The translations under genes and the position numbers were made by a program. From Haliclystus octoradiatus (lineage: Eukaryota; Cnidaria; Staurozoa; Stauromedusae; Haliclystidae): a stretch of DNA of 64,000 bases. The notes beneath the pieces were generated by a model. It ran no database searches. It was not told where the DNA came from and saw nothing but the letters and a program-made list of their open reading frames with translations. The DNA lies in NCBI GenBank assembly GCA_916610825.1, contig OU744454.1, forward strand, positions 459,001 to 523,000. Reading direction: 5' to 3'. Below, piece after piece: positions 39,001 through 51,998 of this stretch; the first letter of the stretch is position 1; the number at the start of each line of letters is the position of its first letter.

Positions 39001-42000
39001 TTGAGTCCGCGATTGTTGACAAGATCCTTGCTCACACGCCTATGATCCAACAAGCGATTTATACTGTAAGTAAATCACATATCATATAATTAATTTAGGC
39101 AAACGTAGATGTTGAATCATTCTGTCTCTTTAATTAGCTGTCATATGCTGGTTACCCTACGCTCTTTGACTATGTGATGGAACAGCCAAATGTCGTCAAA
39201 CGTCTTAATCCAATCATTCAAAACACAAACAACAAGATATTGTCGTTTGATCCTAAATACACAGGTACATTGAATCAGTTGATGTGATGTTTGTTTTTCA
39301 ATTTATTATTCCTCATCATTTGTTGTCATTGAAATTGTTTTTTTTACCAGGGGCTTCAAATGGTGGCCCTTTTGAGCGTGCCAGTGCTGCTACTAAAGCA
39401 TCTATTCTTGCGAAAGACGTCAAATACTTTACATCTGATAAAGGTATGGAGTGCGACATGTGTTGACGGTAATATGTGTCTTCCACTGACAAAACATTGA
39501 TTTATTTCGTTCATTCTATTCAGGAGCTGTGACAATGTGGTTGTTTTGTGATGCCCAGACAAAATCCGGCCGAGGAATGATTAGATCCGCTTTGAAATTC
39601 ATTGTGAGCTATCTTCTCTTGTTGCATCTTGCTGCATCTTGTCAATTCGATTGCTAATCATCTGTTATTTTCATTTATTAATGATTCAGAGAAAGTCGTC
39701 CAACACCCGTCTAGGTCTGCTCCTCCTTCAAACAGATGACACATCTAGAACAATCAATCATGTCATCCAAACTGTCATCGATATCAGAAATCAACCAAAC
39801 GGAAACATTGCAAAATTTATTGTTAAATTATTAAATGAAAGCAACGATTTTGATAAGCTTGTTAACAATGCTGATGCGGTTGTGAAATTATCTAAAGATA
39901 TTAGTGTGAGTAATAGTTATAATTAGATAATCATAATTGCTATTTTATGTAGGGTTTGTTTTCATTGAAAGTGCTAAACCTGTGATTATCTAAACTATAA
40001 CTAAACACTTTTCATAGGGTTTGGTTTATGTCTTTGCAGACCTCGGCATGCTAGATGTCCAAAGGGATTCAATAAAGATATTTGTAATTGCTTGTAGTCT
40101 AATATACAAAATAGTGCATTGCTCAAGAGATGTCAGTTTGAACACTTGAAAAATACATTTCGTCTCTCTGTTGGCCCTATGTAATCCTATAATGTTGTTT
40201 ATTCAGCTAAAAACCATTCTTCGAGATAGAATGATGATATTTTTTGCTTAATTCCACAGGGCTTCAACAAGAAGAAACTGAAAGAAAATTTGTTATCAAA
40301 AAATGAAAATGATCGCATCAAAGCACTTTTGAAAAACAGCCATTTATTTTCAAAATCTGTTTTGAAATTGAACAATGATGACGCAATTGTTGTCTCAAAC
40401 GCGAGGGTACGTCATCTAAACATTTATCAAAACCGGCAATTTCATAGATCAACCATAACGGTGATAATGAATGCGAATTTAATTTTGTGTTAGGTGTTGG
40501 ATGCAGTCAAAGAAAGCAATGTCTTCACAGAAGATGATTTTGAGCTGCTGGAAAGTTTTGAACTGAAACGTTGTGCGTTCAAATTGAAGGGATTGGTAAG
40601 TAGCTATGTGATCTATATTGAAATTTGCATATTTATTTCTCCTTGTAAATTGATTAATGGTAATGACAATGGTTGTTTATCAGGTTGAAAAGTTTGAATT
40701 TACGAGTATGCCACCAGATGGACATGACAGGTGTGACGATTGTCAAACGTATGATGTTGGTCATCATTCTTTTTCAGATTCAATCACTGATTTTATGTTT
40801 TCATGACTTATCAGATTCAAGAGTGATATGGTTATGAAGATTGCTGGCATTTTAGCATCGAGACCGCAAGATCAACGCCATACGTTTGAATTTGCTGCAG
40901 ATAAAATTAGGTAGGTACCGACTGTAAATGTAGAATTTTTGTCTGCTTATAGCTCACCAATGTTCTGAATAGCTGATAATGATAATGATGATGATAATGA
41001 TGATGATGGGGATATATTTTTTATTTCAAGTGTCATTCATCTTGAACCACAAAGAAGAGGTAGCAGTTTTGATGTTGTTGCTATAGTAGATCCACTTTCC
41101 ACTGGTAAGATTTAAATACATTCTCATATGATTTCCAATAGTTGCTCAAATGTGCTAATTTAATTACTGTAGTATCACTAGTGCAGTATTTTGTTACGTG
41201 ATCACGCCCCCCACATGGTCCCGGGTTTTATCCTTTGCAATATTCGTTGGTTTTATAAAGAAATAAACAAAATAGTGCATCACTTGAGAGATATCAAATT
41301 GAGCACTTGAAACATACATTTAATATCTCTGTGTGCCCTACGTAATCGTATGATGTATTTTTATCGCTCCTCAATCTATGTTGTGACTACTGTATGCATG
41401 AAAAGTTTGAGAGAAACGTCATCGTCATCATCATCATTTACTAATACCCTTAATCCTCCACATTCAGTGATAGATCATTGACCATTTATCAACGTTCAAG
41501 GACCCTGTGGAACTGTTCATGTAATTATTGAGAAAACATTCATTGAATCTCAGAGGTATGATGAAATGAGAATATGAAGTGGTTATTAAATTTAATAATT
41601 TGATTCATTTCTTTCAAGATGCCCAGAAGATGTCTCCAATTCTTATGGTAACTATTAGATACAAACTGTTTAACATTCAAGATTGTACCATCCATTTTTT
41701 ATGACTCAAATGTGAGTTAATAGATTCTTTTCTTATAGGTATTGCACAGTATGACCAACGTCAATATGCGTCTATTTTTAAACAGTAAACACAAACTATC
41801 CGAAGCGCCATTGAAAAGGTGATTGTTTGCCTATTTAATAAGTCTCTTCACGTTTGCTTCCAAGATTTATTAACTGGTTTTTATGTTGTTGCTTTTAATA
41901 GATTTTATCGGTATGTTCTTGAGCCAGAGGTTCAGTTTGACGCTGCACATCAACTGAAGTCTCCCAGCGCAGTTTTTCACAATATGCCTGCTGCTGCATT

Positions 42001-45000
42001 GCTAACTCTGAACATGGATACGCCGCAGAGATGGATGGTTGAAGCAGTCGGCTCTAATTATGACTTGGATAACATTTACCTGGCAGGCGTAAGGATCTAT
42101 CTATTAACACATGCTAGATGTGATCATTATCAACATAATCCATCATCTCATCTGTTTTGTTTAGGCTGAAAAAGATGTGTATGGTGACTTTGAGCTGGAG
42201 TACATCTTAGTCGAAGGTATGCTATTGTGTTTGCTTCTAGGGCTTTAATGTTTATGTGTAGGTAAGTAAAGGCGGTTCAGAGACACAGGTTGCCATGGTT
42301 CCACACAAAATTCATGCACACGTGAAATGGGAATGAATGCCTAACCAACAACAATGTTGTTCTAGTTTCTACTATCTGAGTGATGGGAATTATGAGGGAG
42401 ACTGGGTCCAATAAAATATCTTTCCTTCTGGGATTACAATTTTTCTTTCCAAACTTTTTTGAGTGATTTTGTCGTGTAGCCGAAACACGTTTTCGTATAT
42501 TTTTATTTTATGGTTGTTGTCATAAAAACGTGATAAAAACTGTGCAGTTTTACTACTCTGTCCAAGAAAAGAAAGCAGATGATTTTTCTTCTGATTAAAA
42601 ACCTTGAATACAACTATATGTTCCCCTTCCTTCTGAATTTATGATAGCCTTTCGGTACTCTCAATCCCAAAATCCCCAATTTTACCGAACCCTGGATGGA
42701 GAATAGCGATGTTTGAATAAATCTTCTTAATTTGTTCATTTCAATGAACCCAATCACATTATTAGTTGACACTTGACAGTTGGTAGTTAGATTCAAAGGT
42801 CAACCAAATGGAACACCCAACTAAACTCCCTAATTCATTTACTTACTTAGCCCTGTTGGATATTATTGTGATAATGTTTTTTTTTGTTACAGGCAACTGT
42901 GGGGATTCAGCTTCTGGTAGTCCACCCAGAGGGCTTCAGTTTGTCATGGGAACCGTATCAAGACCAGCCATGTTTGACACCATAGTGATGGCTAACCTTG
43001 TGCGTAGAATTCATAAACATCATTAATCACAATATATCATACTACTGTACTAGAATGAACTAGAACATATTTCAACGCTTTCTTCGCCAGGGTTACTTCC
43101 AGCTGAAAGCTTATCCTGGCTTGTTCAACATTCAATTGAGAAATGGGCGGTCATCTGAGATATACAAAATTGAGTCGTACGTCTTTGTTTTACCCCATGT
43201 GTTACCATGGCATTAGTTGCAGTTAATTTAAGATCTAATTTTTCATTTGAGTATTGTTGTGGTTTCATTTTAGAATGGAAGGAGCCAAAGAAAACAACGG
43301 ATCTTTCTCAGTTTTGATTGACAGTTTCCAAGGGCGCCTGATCGGGTCAAAGGTTGGTAGTCTCTGATGAATGATGAAATTAATAATTTGTTACAATAAT
43401 TTCCATCTCTTACAAATGAAACATTGTATTGTGATAGGTTGAACGCAAAAAAGGTCAAGAAGATAAGGACCTATTGAGTGAAGATAGCTCTGACAAAGGA
43501 TTATGGGATTCACTCACAAGGTTAGTCATGTGACCATCTATCCCATAAGTCCTTGAAGATAATATTATTAACTTTCAAAGCATTGCATGGCCTTTCATAT
43601 GGCAATCTATTTACGAGAGATTTCAATTGATTATTTTCCATCAAGATGTTTGAGATCATTATCAAGTAATTTATTAACTGTCGGAAAAAGTACTTTGAAT
43701 TCCTTCGGAGACACAGCATTTTCAGTGGTTGCTCCAATTTTATAATTGCCTAGAAGTAAATTACATTATGTTCAAGATTTCAAAGTTCACAGGATACTTT
43801 GATGTTCATGTTTATTACCTAATAGCCTCCTTGTGCAACAAGCCACATTGTAAAAGGCAGATCAATAAAGATGGAGTCTGTAACTGAACTTGTTTACTTA
43901 CTGAACATTACAGATACATCAACAGAAATTGTACAGCGCCTAAAACACACGAATACAGGCGCAATGTTACTATTATTCCATAATCCTATTATCATCTACA
44001 GATATATGCAGTCATATACAGTTGTTGTTTTTGTTTATTTTAGCTATGTCAGCAGTGACAACAAACTTGCAGCCAATGATGATGATGATACAATTCATAT
44101 ATTTTCTGTCGCCACCGGTCAACTGTATGAAAGGTTTTTACGGTAAGATGGCTGGTGCATATCTGTTAATCTGTTGTATCTCATATGAACTAATTGAACT
44201 TATTCAAATTTGAATTTCTTGGTTGCTATCCTCCAGGGTGATGATGTTGAGCGTGATGAAGACTACAAGGAGTAATGTTAAATTTTGGTTTTTGAAAAAC
44301 TTTTTATCAGCTTCCTTCACTGTATGTTACCAAATGATACATCTTTTTTCAATCACTCTGTTGTTTATTTTGTTGGTTTATAATTTAATAATTGTATCAT
44401 CATGTCTTTCATCAGTCGTTTCTTCCCACAATGGCAGAAGAATATAAGTTTCAATATGAACTTGTTCAGTATCAATGGCCGGCATGGTTGACCAAGCAAC
44501 ACGACAAACAAAGAATTATCTGGGGGTGCGTGATAATCTTATTTGAGTCAGAATTATTAAATGATTTCTGGTCGTTATTTTGAATATTTTTCATTTTCAG
44601 ATATAAGATTCTCTTTCTTGATGTTTTGTTTCCTTTGAATTTGAAGAAGGTCATCTTTGTTGATGCTGATCAGGTACAATAGCGTTGACGCTACCGCAAC
44701 AACAATATTATCAATCACAGGCATTTAAACTGTCTAATTCTAATTTAATCAGACAGAAGAATGTTCAGAGACTTTTAGCAGAGATTCCCGACTCTATTTC
44801 CACTCTAGTTATTGCCTTTTCCTCATTGAAATCCAACACAAATACTCTTGGTATCCAGGATTTCAGACTGCATTCAAACCTGTTCTAACGGTCACATCTA
44901 ATCATCAATCACCTGCATACAGTGGTCACTCTTGCAATGTCTAAAATATATTTTCTATTGAATCAACCCTGTATATAAAGGCCACCTGCATGTAGTGGTC

Positions 45001-47167
45001 ATTGTATTTTTGACATTTTAATTCCTGAACTTAAAGTTCTGATACAATGAGTCACTGTTTGTTTCTAAGTGGTTCCTTAAATATCCCTCATTCACTTACT
45101 TGCTACAATTGAAGTTTGATTCATTTATTTATTATTTAATTTAAGGTTGTACGTGCTGATCTCAAAGAACTCATGGATATGGACCTTGGTGGCGCCCCGT
45201 ACGCATACACACCATTCTGTGACGATCGAAAGGAAATGGACGGATTTAGGTAGCAATTGATATCCATCGTTTTGCTTTTTAAATAATTACTTTTTATTCA
45301 ATATTTACATTTTCATTAATTTATTTAGATTTTGGAAGCAAGGATATTGGATGCAACATTTGGCTGGTCGTCCGTATCACATCAGGTAACAAACGAACAT
45401 AAAATCAAGGAAGTGAAGCAGGCATGATGAGTTTTATGCTCTTAGGATATTCCTCTCCTATTGGAAGCTATTATGGGTACAACAATGTATGCTAATCTGT
45501 GATGAACTTAGTTTAGGGTTAAGACTGCGGTATTTGTTGTTGATATATAGACCAGTAATTACTGAGACACGAAACCATGATTAATTATTTCATCAACGTT
45601 ATTCTTCATTTCCAGTGCATTGTATGTTGTTGATTTGAAGAGATTCAGGAGAGTTGCCGCGGGCGACCGACTAAGAGGCCAATACCAAGTTAGTATGCTA
45701 TCATAACATCATTAAAATTCGTCCAAAAACATCGAAATTCATTGAACCAACCATCAAATGTAATCACATCTTTTTGTGTCGCAGGGATTGTCACAGGATC
45801 CTAACAGTCTTGCCAATCTTGATCAGGTATTTGACATTTGTAACACAATCAATTTCAAATTTTAAATCGACTAATCAAATCTAGATGTTCTTCTGTATAC
45901 ATTATGTGTAGTAAAAGTTTCTCTGAAGAACATTTTTGGATAATTGAACATGATGTTACATGCCATTCAATATACAAAAAGCATTATTCTATTGAATGAT
46001 CCCTGTATATAAAGGTTACCTGTATTCAGTGGTCAACTTGACTAGATAGATCTGTGGTGAATCCATCCTCGAGTTGTTCTTTCAGAGTTTTTGGATTCTT
46101 AAGTGAATCATGCAAGCTGGAAAATAGTTTTGTGTCAGAGAGAAATAATATGCTGCTGTCAAACCTGTTATAATGGTCACCTCTGAAATAACAGCGGCCA
46201 TCTGTCTAATATTTGTCACTCCATTAATGTCGCTAATGGTTCATGTTTTGATTTCAGGATTTACCTAACAACATGATTCATCAGGTGGCAATCAAATCAC
46301 TGCCTCAAGAATGGCTGTGGTGCGAGACATGGTGCAGCGATGCTTCAAAAAAGAAAGCAAAGACTATTGATTTGGTAACCACTAATTGTTATTCATCTAA
46401 GGATTGTACTGTCAGTTGAACCTGGCAGCTATAAATCATTACATAATTACATGATTTGAATCCTGTTGCTGGCTAAGCCATTATGTCAAATGTTCCAATC
46501 ATCAGCTATGCTAACTCTTTACCATTTATGTTGTTGTGCAATAATATTGCAGACCTAGTAAAGCGCTTTACAGTAAGTCATGTAGATTTAACGCAATTGT
46601 AAACTTGCTTAATACCCCACATCTGATGCGGATGAAAAGTGAGATATCAAACAAGGACCTAGGAATACAAGAGTTTGTATGGAGAATGGAAACCAGAAAT
46701 CAGTTTGATGTGGAGATATTACGCAAAGCAGGATGATATTGACTGTGCATCTCGGCTGTATTTTTATTAGTATCATTTGTATGACAATGGCACAAAATCT
46801 ACTGTTTGTTCAAAACCATTTGTTTATGGCATTATGTGACTGAGGTCTAGAAGTGCTCCAATCAAATTAGAAATAATAGTTTTGTAATGTTTTTATTTCT
46901 TTAGTGTAATAATCCAGAGACGAAAGAGCCCAAACTAGACCGTGCCTTTAGAATTGTTAAAGAATGGCCAGAGCTAGACGAGGAACTCCGTAAACTACAA
47001 GACCGCACCTCAAAACCTAAACAAGTACCCAAGGAAGACAAAGAGGGTGAGTTTTTATGAGTGTGAGCCTCTTTTGCATGAATTGTTTCCCAATTGACGT
47101 TCGCCATCAATTAAAAAATCTCTCTGTTTCTGGTTTAGGCTCAAAAGAAAAACATTCAGAGCTTTGA
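33066..47167 (+). CDS. UGGT1: UDP-glucose:glycoprotein glucosyltransferase (UGGT), N-terminus missing
   Basis: The ER-lumen folding sensor, which re-glucosylates N-glycans on misfolded glycoproteins so that calnexin/calreticulin rebind them. There are 46 exons and 1,473 residues before the stop. Exons: 33066-33154, 33707-33825, 34418-34530, 34711-34891, 35017-35189, 35270-35370, 35442-35541, 35664-35724, 35804-35892, 36194-36257, 36390-36476, 36556-36615, 36700-36759, 37228-37313, 37428-37563, 37654-37782, 38598-38681, 38991-39065, 39138-39264, 39351-39443, 39524-39603, 39690-39905, 40260-40406, 40494-40595, 40684-40730, 40815-40910, 41031-41104, 41619-41647, 41739-41818, 41902-42088, 42165-42216, 42893-42999, 43091-43176, 43274-43352, 43438-43520, 44044-44142, 44237-44321, 44416-44525, 44601-44673, 45146-45249, 45329-45385, 45616-45688, 45785-45826, 46258-46374, 46905-47046, 47139-47167. 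The thioredoxin-like and beta-sandwich regions match UGGT along their length ([37 protein letters not shown]). The GT24 catalytic domain is about 1164-1440, with FVDADQ supplying the metal-binding D-x-D, then [20 protein letters not shown] and DLPNNMIH. The tail KEKHSEL is a KDEL-like ER retrieval signal. Human UGGT1 is about 1,555 residues, so only the signal peptide and a short start are absent. Whether it is UGGT1 or a single ancestral UGGT is not decided here. Confidence 0.96.
33485..33565. repeat. Copy of the CAATTCGCAAG-family element, inverted
   Basis: AAGAAGGGTTTGACCACAAA and the following bases match, in reverse orientation, the interior of the elements at 15442-15783 and 47395-47500. 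It sits in the first UGGT intron of the window. Confidence 0.65.
36045..36160. repeat. Dispersed GGCCACCTGTCTATA-type repeat
   Basis: Contains AAAGGCCACCTGTCTATAATGGTCA, sharing its core with the copies at 13150-13320, 36850-37070, 44885-45010 and 45985-46210. It lies within a UGGT intron. No ends are recognisable. Confidence 0.6.
36850..37070. repeat. Dispersed TGGTCACTCTTG/GGCCACCT repeat
   Basis: Carries AGTGGTCACTCTTGAAATGT and TATAAAGGCCACCTTTCTAT, also present at 44885-45010 with few changes. Begins near TAGTCAAACCTGTTA and ends near TATTTGACTG, which could be degraded inverted ends (TCAAAC versus TTTGACT); this is inference. Confidence 0.65.
40108..40205. repeat. Short intronic repeat, copy 1
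   Basis: CAAAATAGTGCATTGCTCAAG and the following 75 bases match 41267-41360 at most positions (AACACTTGAAAAATACATTT; GCCCTATGTAATCCTAT). Both copies are in UGGT introns, the same way round. Unknown origin. Confidence 0.7.
41267..41362. repeat. Short intronic repeat, copy 2
   Basis: Second copy of the repeat at 40108-40205 (CAAAATAGTGCATCACTTGA; GCCCTACGTAATCGTAT), preceded by a GC-richer patch. The copies are diverged, so the duplication is old or both are dispersed-element copies. Confidence 0.7.
44885..45010. repeat. Dispersed TGGTCACTCTTG/GGCCACCT repeat, best-kept copy
   Basis: Contains CAGTGGTCACTCTTGCAATG, then TATATAAAGGCCACCTGCAT and TAGTGGTCATTG. It is the clearest member of the family seen also at 13150, 36045, 36850, 45985 and 56630. 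Located in a UGGT intron. Confidence 0.65.
45985..46210. repeat. Dispersed GGTTACCTGTATTCAGTGGTC repeat, two fragments
   Basis: Two related pieces in one UGGT intron: GTATATAAAGGTTACCTGTA at about 45999 and CAAACCTGTTATAATGGTCA at about 46160. They belong to the same family as the preceding repeat entries. Confidence 0.55.
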
Positions 47168-48014
47168 TTGCCATGGCGATACAGAGAATGGGGTACAAGT
47201 TCATCAGCCTCTATTTCGTGTGTGTGTCTCAAACCATCGACATAAAAAACTTAGGATTCAATTATTTAGAATTGTATTCATACTTTTTCAAAGTGCTAAT
47301 TTATTGAGCAATGGTGTCACTACTGTAGTTGATTTGATTCTGTGTAATTCTTCCATTGTTTATGATACAGTTGGAGTTACTTTGAAGTTGCACTAATTCG
47401 CAAGGCGCCGTTGAACTGATTAAACAATGCAATCACAGACTGGGCAAGGACAGTAATTTTGTGGTCAAACCCTTCTTAGTTCAAATGCATACAAAATGGA
47501 CATAGAATTTGAGAAAATAGTTAGAAAACTGCCATATGGTGCCATAAGTTGTGATTTCCCTTTGTCAACATACCTTGAAGATATAATCAATATTCAACAA
47601 AATCTCTATAGATCATACGCTAGCAAACAGTCAGTTTCTACGTTGTTACATCTGATAACATTTGTGTGAAAATATCAAATCCAGAGTACCCCTAAACCAA
47701 GAAGTATCAAAAATCCATAAACGGAAATTTGGTATCATTCTTCAGATTATTTGTTTCCGTGAGGAGTATAAATATAATTCACAGTATGTTACGACCCCCT
47801 CCCCCCTTGCGCCCATATTCTACTTACTTATAATGCTGCAAAAGGACTACACTCAACACTTCATTATAAAATTCCTTCAATTCACATTCAATAATTTTAA
47901 AAATACTTACAAATCAACATCATAGATGATCTGATTATTATAATAGAAACAATCATAATAAAACTATAGATCTCTTCACAATTGTTATTATTTAATTATT
48001 TGCTTTCAAAATGA
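47168..48014. other. Convergent 3' flanks of UGGT and the Rubicon-like gene
   Basis: Holds the UGGT 3' untranslated region and the 3' end of the minus-strand neighbour. About 47395-47500 is a copy of the CAATTCGCAAG-family element (AATTCGCAAGGCGCCGTTGA; GGTCAAACCCTTCTTAG). An open frame at 47662-47925 has no recognisable domain. Confidence 0.6.
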
Positions 48015-51000
48015 TTACATTTGTATATCTGGTGATGGGCTGCTTTCTTGCAATAGTTTCATCCTTGAATAAAAAACAAACAAAACACTAATTAGCTTCA
48101 AATCAACACGTGATAATATCGCTGTCTCAGATGGTATGTCCATATGTGTATGTGCCCCTCAATCACATGTGCTTGGCCACCAGTATGTAAGATCAGAAAA
48201 TGAAATATTCAGACCCAGTTAACAGTATCAATGATAACAATGACATTATATTGCAGAAACTCACCTTGCTTTGCGTCGTTCGCATTTGGCGCACTTGTCG
48301 GGAACAAAACAGGCTTTGTGATAACACGAATGACATGCTAAAAATTAAAACAATTGAAAAGCACATTGATTATATCTAACTAGAATCAATTTTAAAAATA
48401 TATCATCTTCGTTACAAACCTTCGCAACGAGAAACACGCTTCAAGTCAAACGGATAGAGAATGTCAGCTGAATTTCTGCAGTATTCGCAAATGTAGCCTT
48501 TTGCTTGACAGAGCTAAACAGAACGAAAACATCATGACGATAACTGCCTCAATTATGTTGTAATACATTTGTGCTAGTGCATTATTGAATTATTACCTGA
48601 CACTCAGTTATATGACGCAGCGATGCCTCAACTAAAGGTTTCAGCGTTACAAGCATTGATCCGTTGCGAACCTAGATGGGAATTAATTTACAATTATTAT
48701 TTATGTTGTAATTCATCACTCTTAGCCAATGCTTGTGCTAGTGTAACTGACAAAATACATATATCAACATACCTTGATAAAATCAATTAGCGAATACAAA
48801 TCAGGATCCGTTACAACATGCGAAGGCAATGCTATCACTTCGTCCATTAGGCTATACAACAACAATCAAACATAAAATATTAAACTTTTTAAAATTCATT
48901 TTTCATGAAACAGAAATTAGAAGCAACCATCAGCTTACTTTGTGCATAATTTGCATGTCTGTAGAAAAGAGCGAGCGTGATGCAGTTTAAGTCGAAGCTC
49001 CTTAAATCAAAATGCATCAAATTAAAATATGAAATTCAATTTCAAAATAAGTAAACTGAGTTGACTTGGACTAACTTTGATCATTGCCAATGCTTTTGAC
49101 TTTTTGTATAATGATGGGTTGGTGCAGCTGACATCAAATAACGGATCACTTTGGATTCGTTTTAGTAAATCTTTTGCAAAATCACTCACATGGTAACTAA
49201 GTAAATGATGTCAAGAAGTAATAATATTAAATAATATTGTATCCTGCGTCATCAATCCTTTGAAATAAAGATAATGATAAATAATACAGATGAATCCAGT
49301 AATAACTAGGCATCCTAGGGACATTTTACCGGTTTTGACAGAATTTGTTAACGGTAAATATTTGGCAACGTTGACCATAAGTTACTCAGTCTCTGACTTT
49401 TTTGCTCACTGTTTTTGACAGAATACCGTTATTTCTGGAGTTCACCTTCTAAGATATAGCCTACATAATACGTATATACAATTAACACAAAGGATACAGT
49501 TTGAAATCCCATTTGCTGAGGATACGGGAAGGCGTCACTGACACTTGATTTTGATGGCAACTTGTACAAAAGTATTTACCAAAGTAGTCACAGTAGCGAA
49601 ATTTAGTAGCCAGAGCTAAATAAATACAGAATAGGATATGAAAAGTTAATTTTGAGAACATCTTGTAATGAAAAGTATTTTGTGATATACACACATACCA
49701 GGACTGACTTTCAACCCGCAGCCTGCACAACGGAAATGCTGTTTCTGGAGTAGAACTTTCCGTCTATGATTTAAACATACCAATAATTATAATTAAGATT
49801 ATTGATCATTTAGTATAAGCGATAAAATCTGATAAATAATTACTTTTCTGCTGGATGTGGAGAAAAGACTATTTGAAGGCGTGGTGGAGCCCATTCCAGA
49901 TTACCACGCAGCCGACACTGTTCAAAAGAAAGCATGGCTTTGATACCAATGAAATACAAATATGTGAATAATTTAATATTCTGAAAGACTTACTGGTAGA
50001 GATGCGATTTTACTGCTAGGCGAATTTTGGATTCTGCTTCCCTCTGCACCAGGCTGCCAGGAAGCGTCATCAGGAGAAACAGGCCATGCATTTGGAAGTG
50101 GCAGAAGGTTCTGTGGGGCATCTTCTTTTGATACCATCCACTTTAGTTCCGATGCAGCTGGCAGCTTGCGTCCAGCAAATTTCTTCAAAAGCGATTTTGC
50201 AACAGCCTCAGCAGAATGCGTCTTTTTCCATTCAAACTCTTCAAGTTGTGTGATTGTATCTTTGAGATCTAGTTCATGCCAAGAACTTGTGCGCTTAGGT
50301 AAGACTGGTAGATTTTCCCAACTAGGGCTTAGGATATCTTTCCCAGCTTGAGAGTGGCGTGTGATAGCAGGATCTGAATTAATTGAATTATAAAATTAGA
50401 AACAAAGTCAAAGATCAGACGTTGTCTCCGCTACCCAAGGTATTTTACTTTATTTCTCTACTGCTCTGTATATCTGCATTAAGATCGATTGAAATTACCT
50501 GATGGTGATCCGCAAGTAGCAAAACTACTCTCACCAGATGAATTGCTTAGTGTTGAGTTTGTTGAACGGCCAGTTTCACTTCTGTCACTAAACGCTTCAC
50601 CAGATAACCGCTTCATAATTTTACGTTTCTTATGTTCTGTTATTTTGCGTTTTAAATCTTTTATTTCTTCGTCATCTTCATCTTCACTTTCTTCTTTATC
50701 ATTTTTAACGTTACATTTCATCTACATATCAAATAAACAACAAATCATTTAACAACACACTGTCAAATTAATTCTACCAACAGAGAAATTATCATTCCAC
50801 AGACTCACCTGCTCGATTGCTGTAATAAGCGCTTCACAGATACTGAAATGGGCGTTCTCCTGAAGCAAACAAGATACAAATGATAGATACAGTTGACAAA
50901 TAAAAAAACATTTTCAAAAGTTAACTAAGCACCTACCTTGTCCATATCTGCTCCAGTGTCATAACTCCTTGAATCTAGATAGCTAATAAGTGACTGTCCC

Positions 51001-51998
51001 TCATAAGGTTTCGGAAAGATGGTTCCATTTTCATCCAAAAAATATGAATCAGAGTCATCTACATTTTAAAACAAAAATTAAATAATGAGTTCATAGAATT
51101 TAAAATAACAATTATGTATTGTAATATCTAAACAATAAAATAGAGAAACAGAGTGAATTAACTCAAAGTATATATTAAGAAGCACCTTTTTGATGAATAA
51201 GTCATGCTTAAGATAAACAAAATTATAATCCATTTGAATGCAATTGTGGGTTTGTAGCTCAATTACTCGTTAAATACCTTCATCGGTAGCTGACGTTTCT
51301 GGCACAGACGATGACATTGCTGCTGTTGTTAGAATCTCTTTATCGGCAGCTTCTCCAATTGCTGCAACCCGTTGAATACCAATTTGATCTGATTTTGAAC
51401 GACTGTGACCTTTCTTGAAGCCTTGGCCAGAGCTGACCTTTTTTTTAGCACCATCTGAAATACCTGCATTTTTATTAATGACAGAGTGGGTTGCACGCGG
51501 GCGGAATGTGGTTGGCAGAGCAGAGTCATCCAATGCTAGACTGTCCTTTTTAAATTTAGTGTCAGTGTTGAGGCAACTGTCACTGCGAGTCATTTCGTGC
51601 AGTCTGACAAGGTTTGCCTCCTTATCATGTGGAGATTGCGGCACACTGCCATTTTCATACCAAGCGGGCCCTTCACTGGATTCTAACACTGCAGTCAACG
51701 CACTTTTCATCAAAACATTCTGTCCAACTGATCTGTTACTAAGTGGTTGCAATTCTCCTGGTTCCAATCTCCCTTTGTGTGATTCGTCTTGATCTCCTCC
51801 ATTCATTTCTTCATTGTTTCTAGGTTCAGATTGTTTAATGTGATGGCTTGCATAATCTATCAGATCCATTTTATCATCAAAGGGAATCAAGTTAATTGCC
51901 TCTTCATTTGCAAATTCATATCCATCTCTGCTGTTTGCATTATAAAAAAACATCAAATTCAAATTAATTTGCATCGAACTACCAATCAAAACAACCAT
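48015..51998 (-). CDS. RUBCN: Rubicon-like protein: Rubicon homology zinc domain, no RUN domain
   Basis: Rubicon-family proteins bind Rab7 through the C-terminal Rubicon homology domain and control autophagosome and endosome maturation. Exons in transcript order (plus coordinates): 51278-51998, 50937-51058, 50809-50859, 50499-50721, 49994-50373, 49844-49917, 49699-49763, 49498-49615, 49076-49196, 48939-49000, 48773-48851, 48597-48671, 48420-48513, 48265-48337, 48015-48063. These give 768 residues in frame. The middle matches Rubicon: [37 protein letters not shown], then [11 protein letters not shown] and PVSPDD. The zinc domain has [47 protein letters not shown] and [19 protein letters not shown]. 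The N-terminal 240 residues are low-complexity with no RUN domain, unlike Rubicon but like Pacer (RUBCNL). The start at 51998 is the first in-frame ATG in an open exon but is uncertain; a likely untranslated exon ends near 52361. Confidence 0.9.

Noticed and set aside
40976-41015. GATGATAAT run before a UGGT exon as a possible regulatory site
   Set aside because: A simple short microsatellite in an intron, with no further support.
49482-49500. Reading the Rubicon exon through to the TAA near 49482 as a truncated protein
   Set aside because: A GTATCC donor at 49492-49497 joins in phase to the next exon, restoring the conserved Rubicon sequence across the junction.
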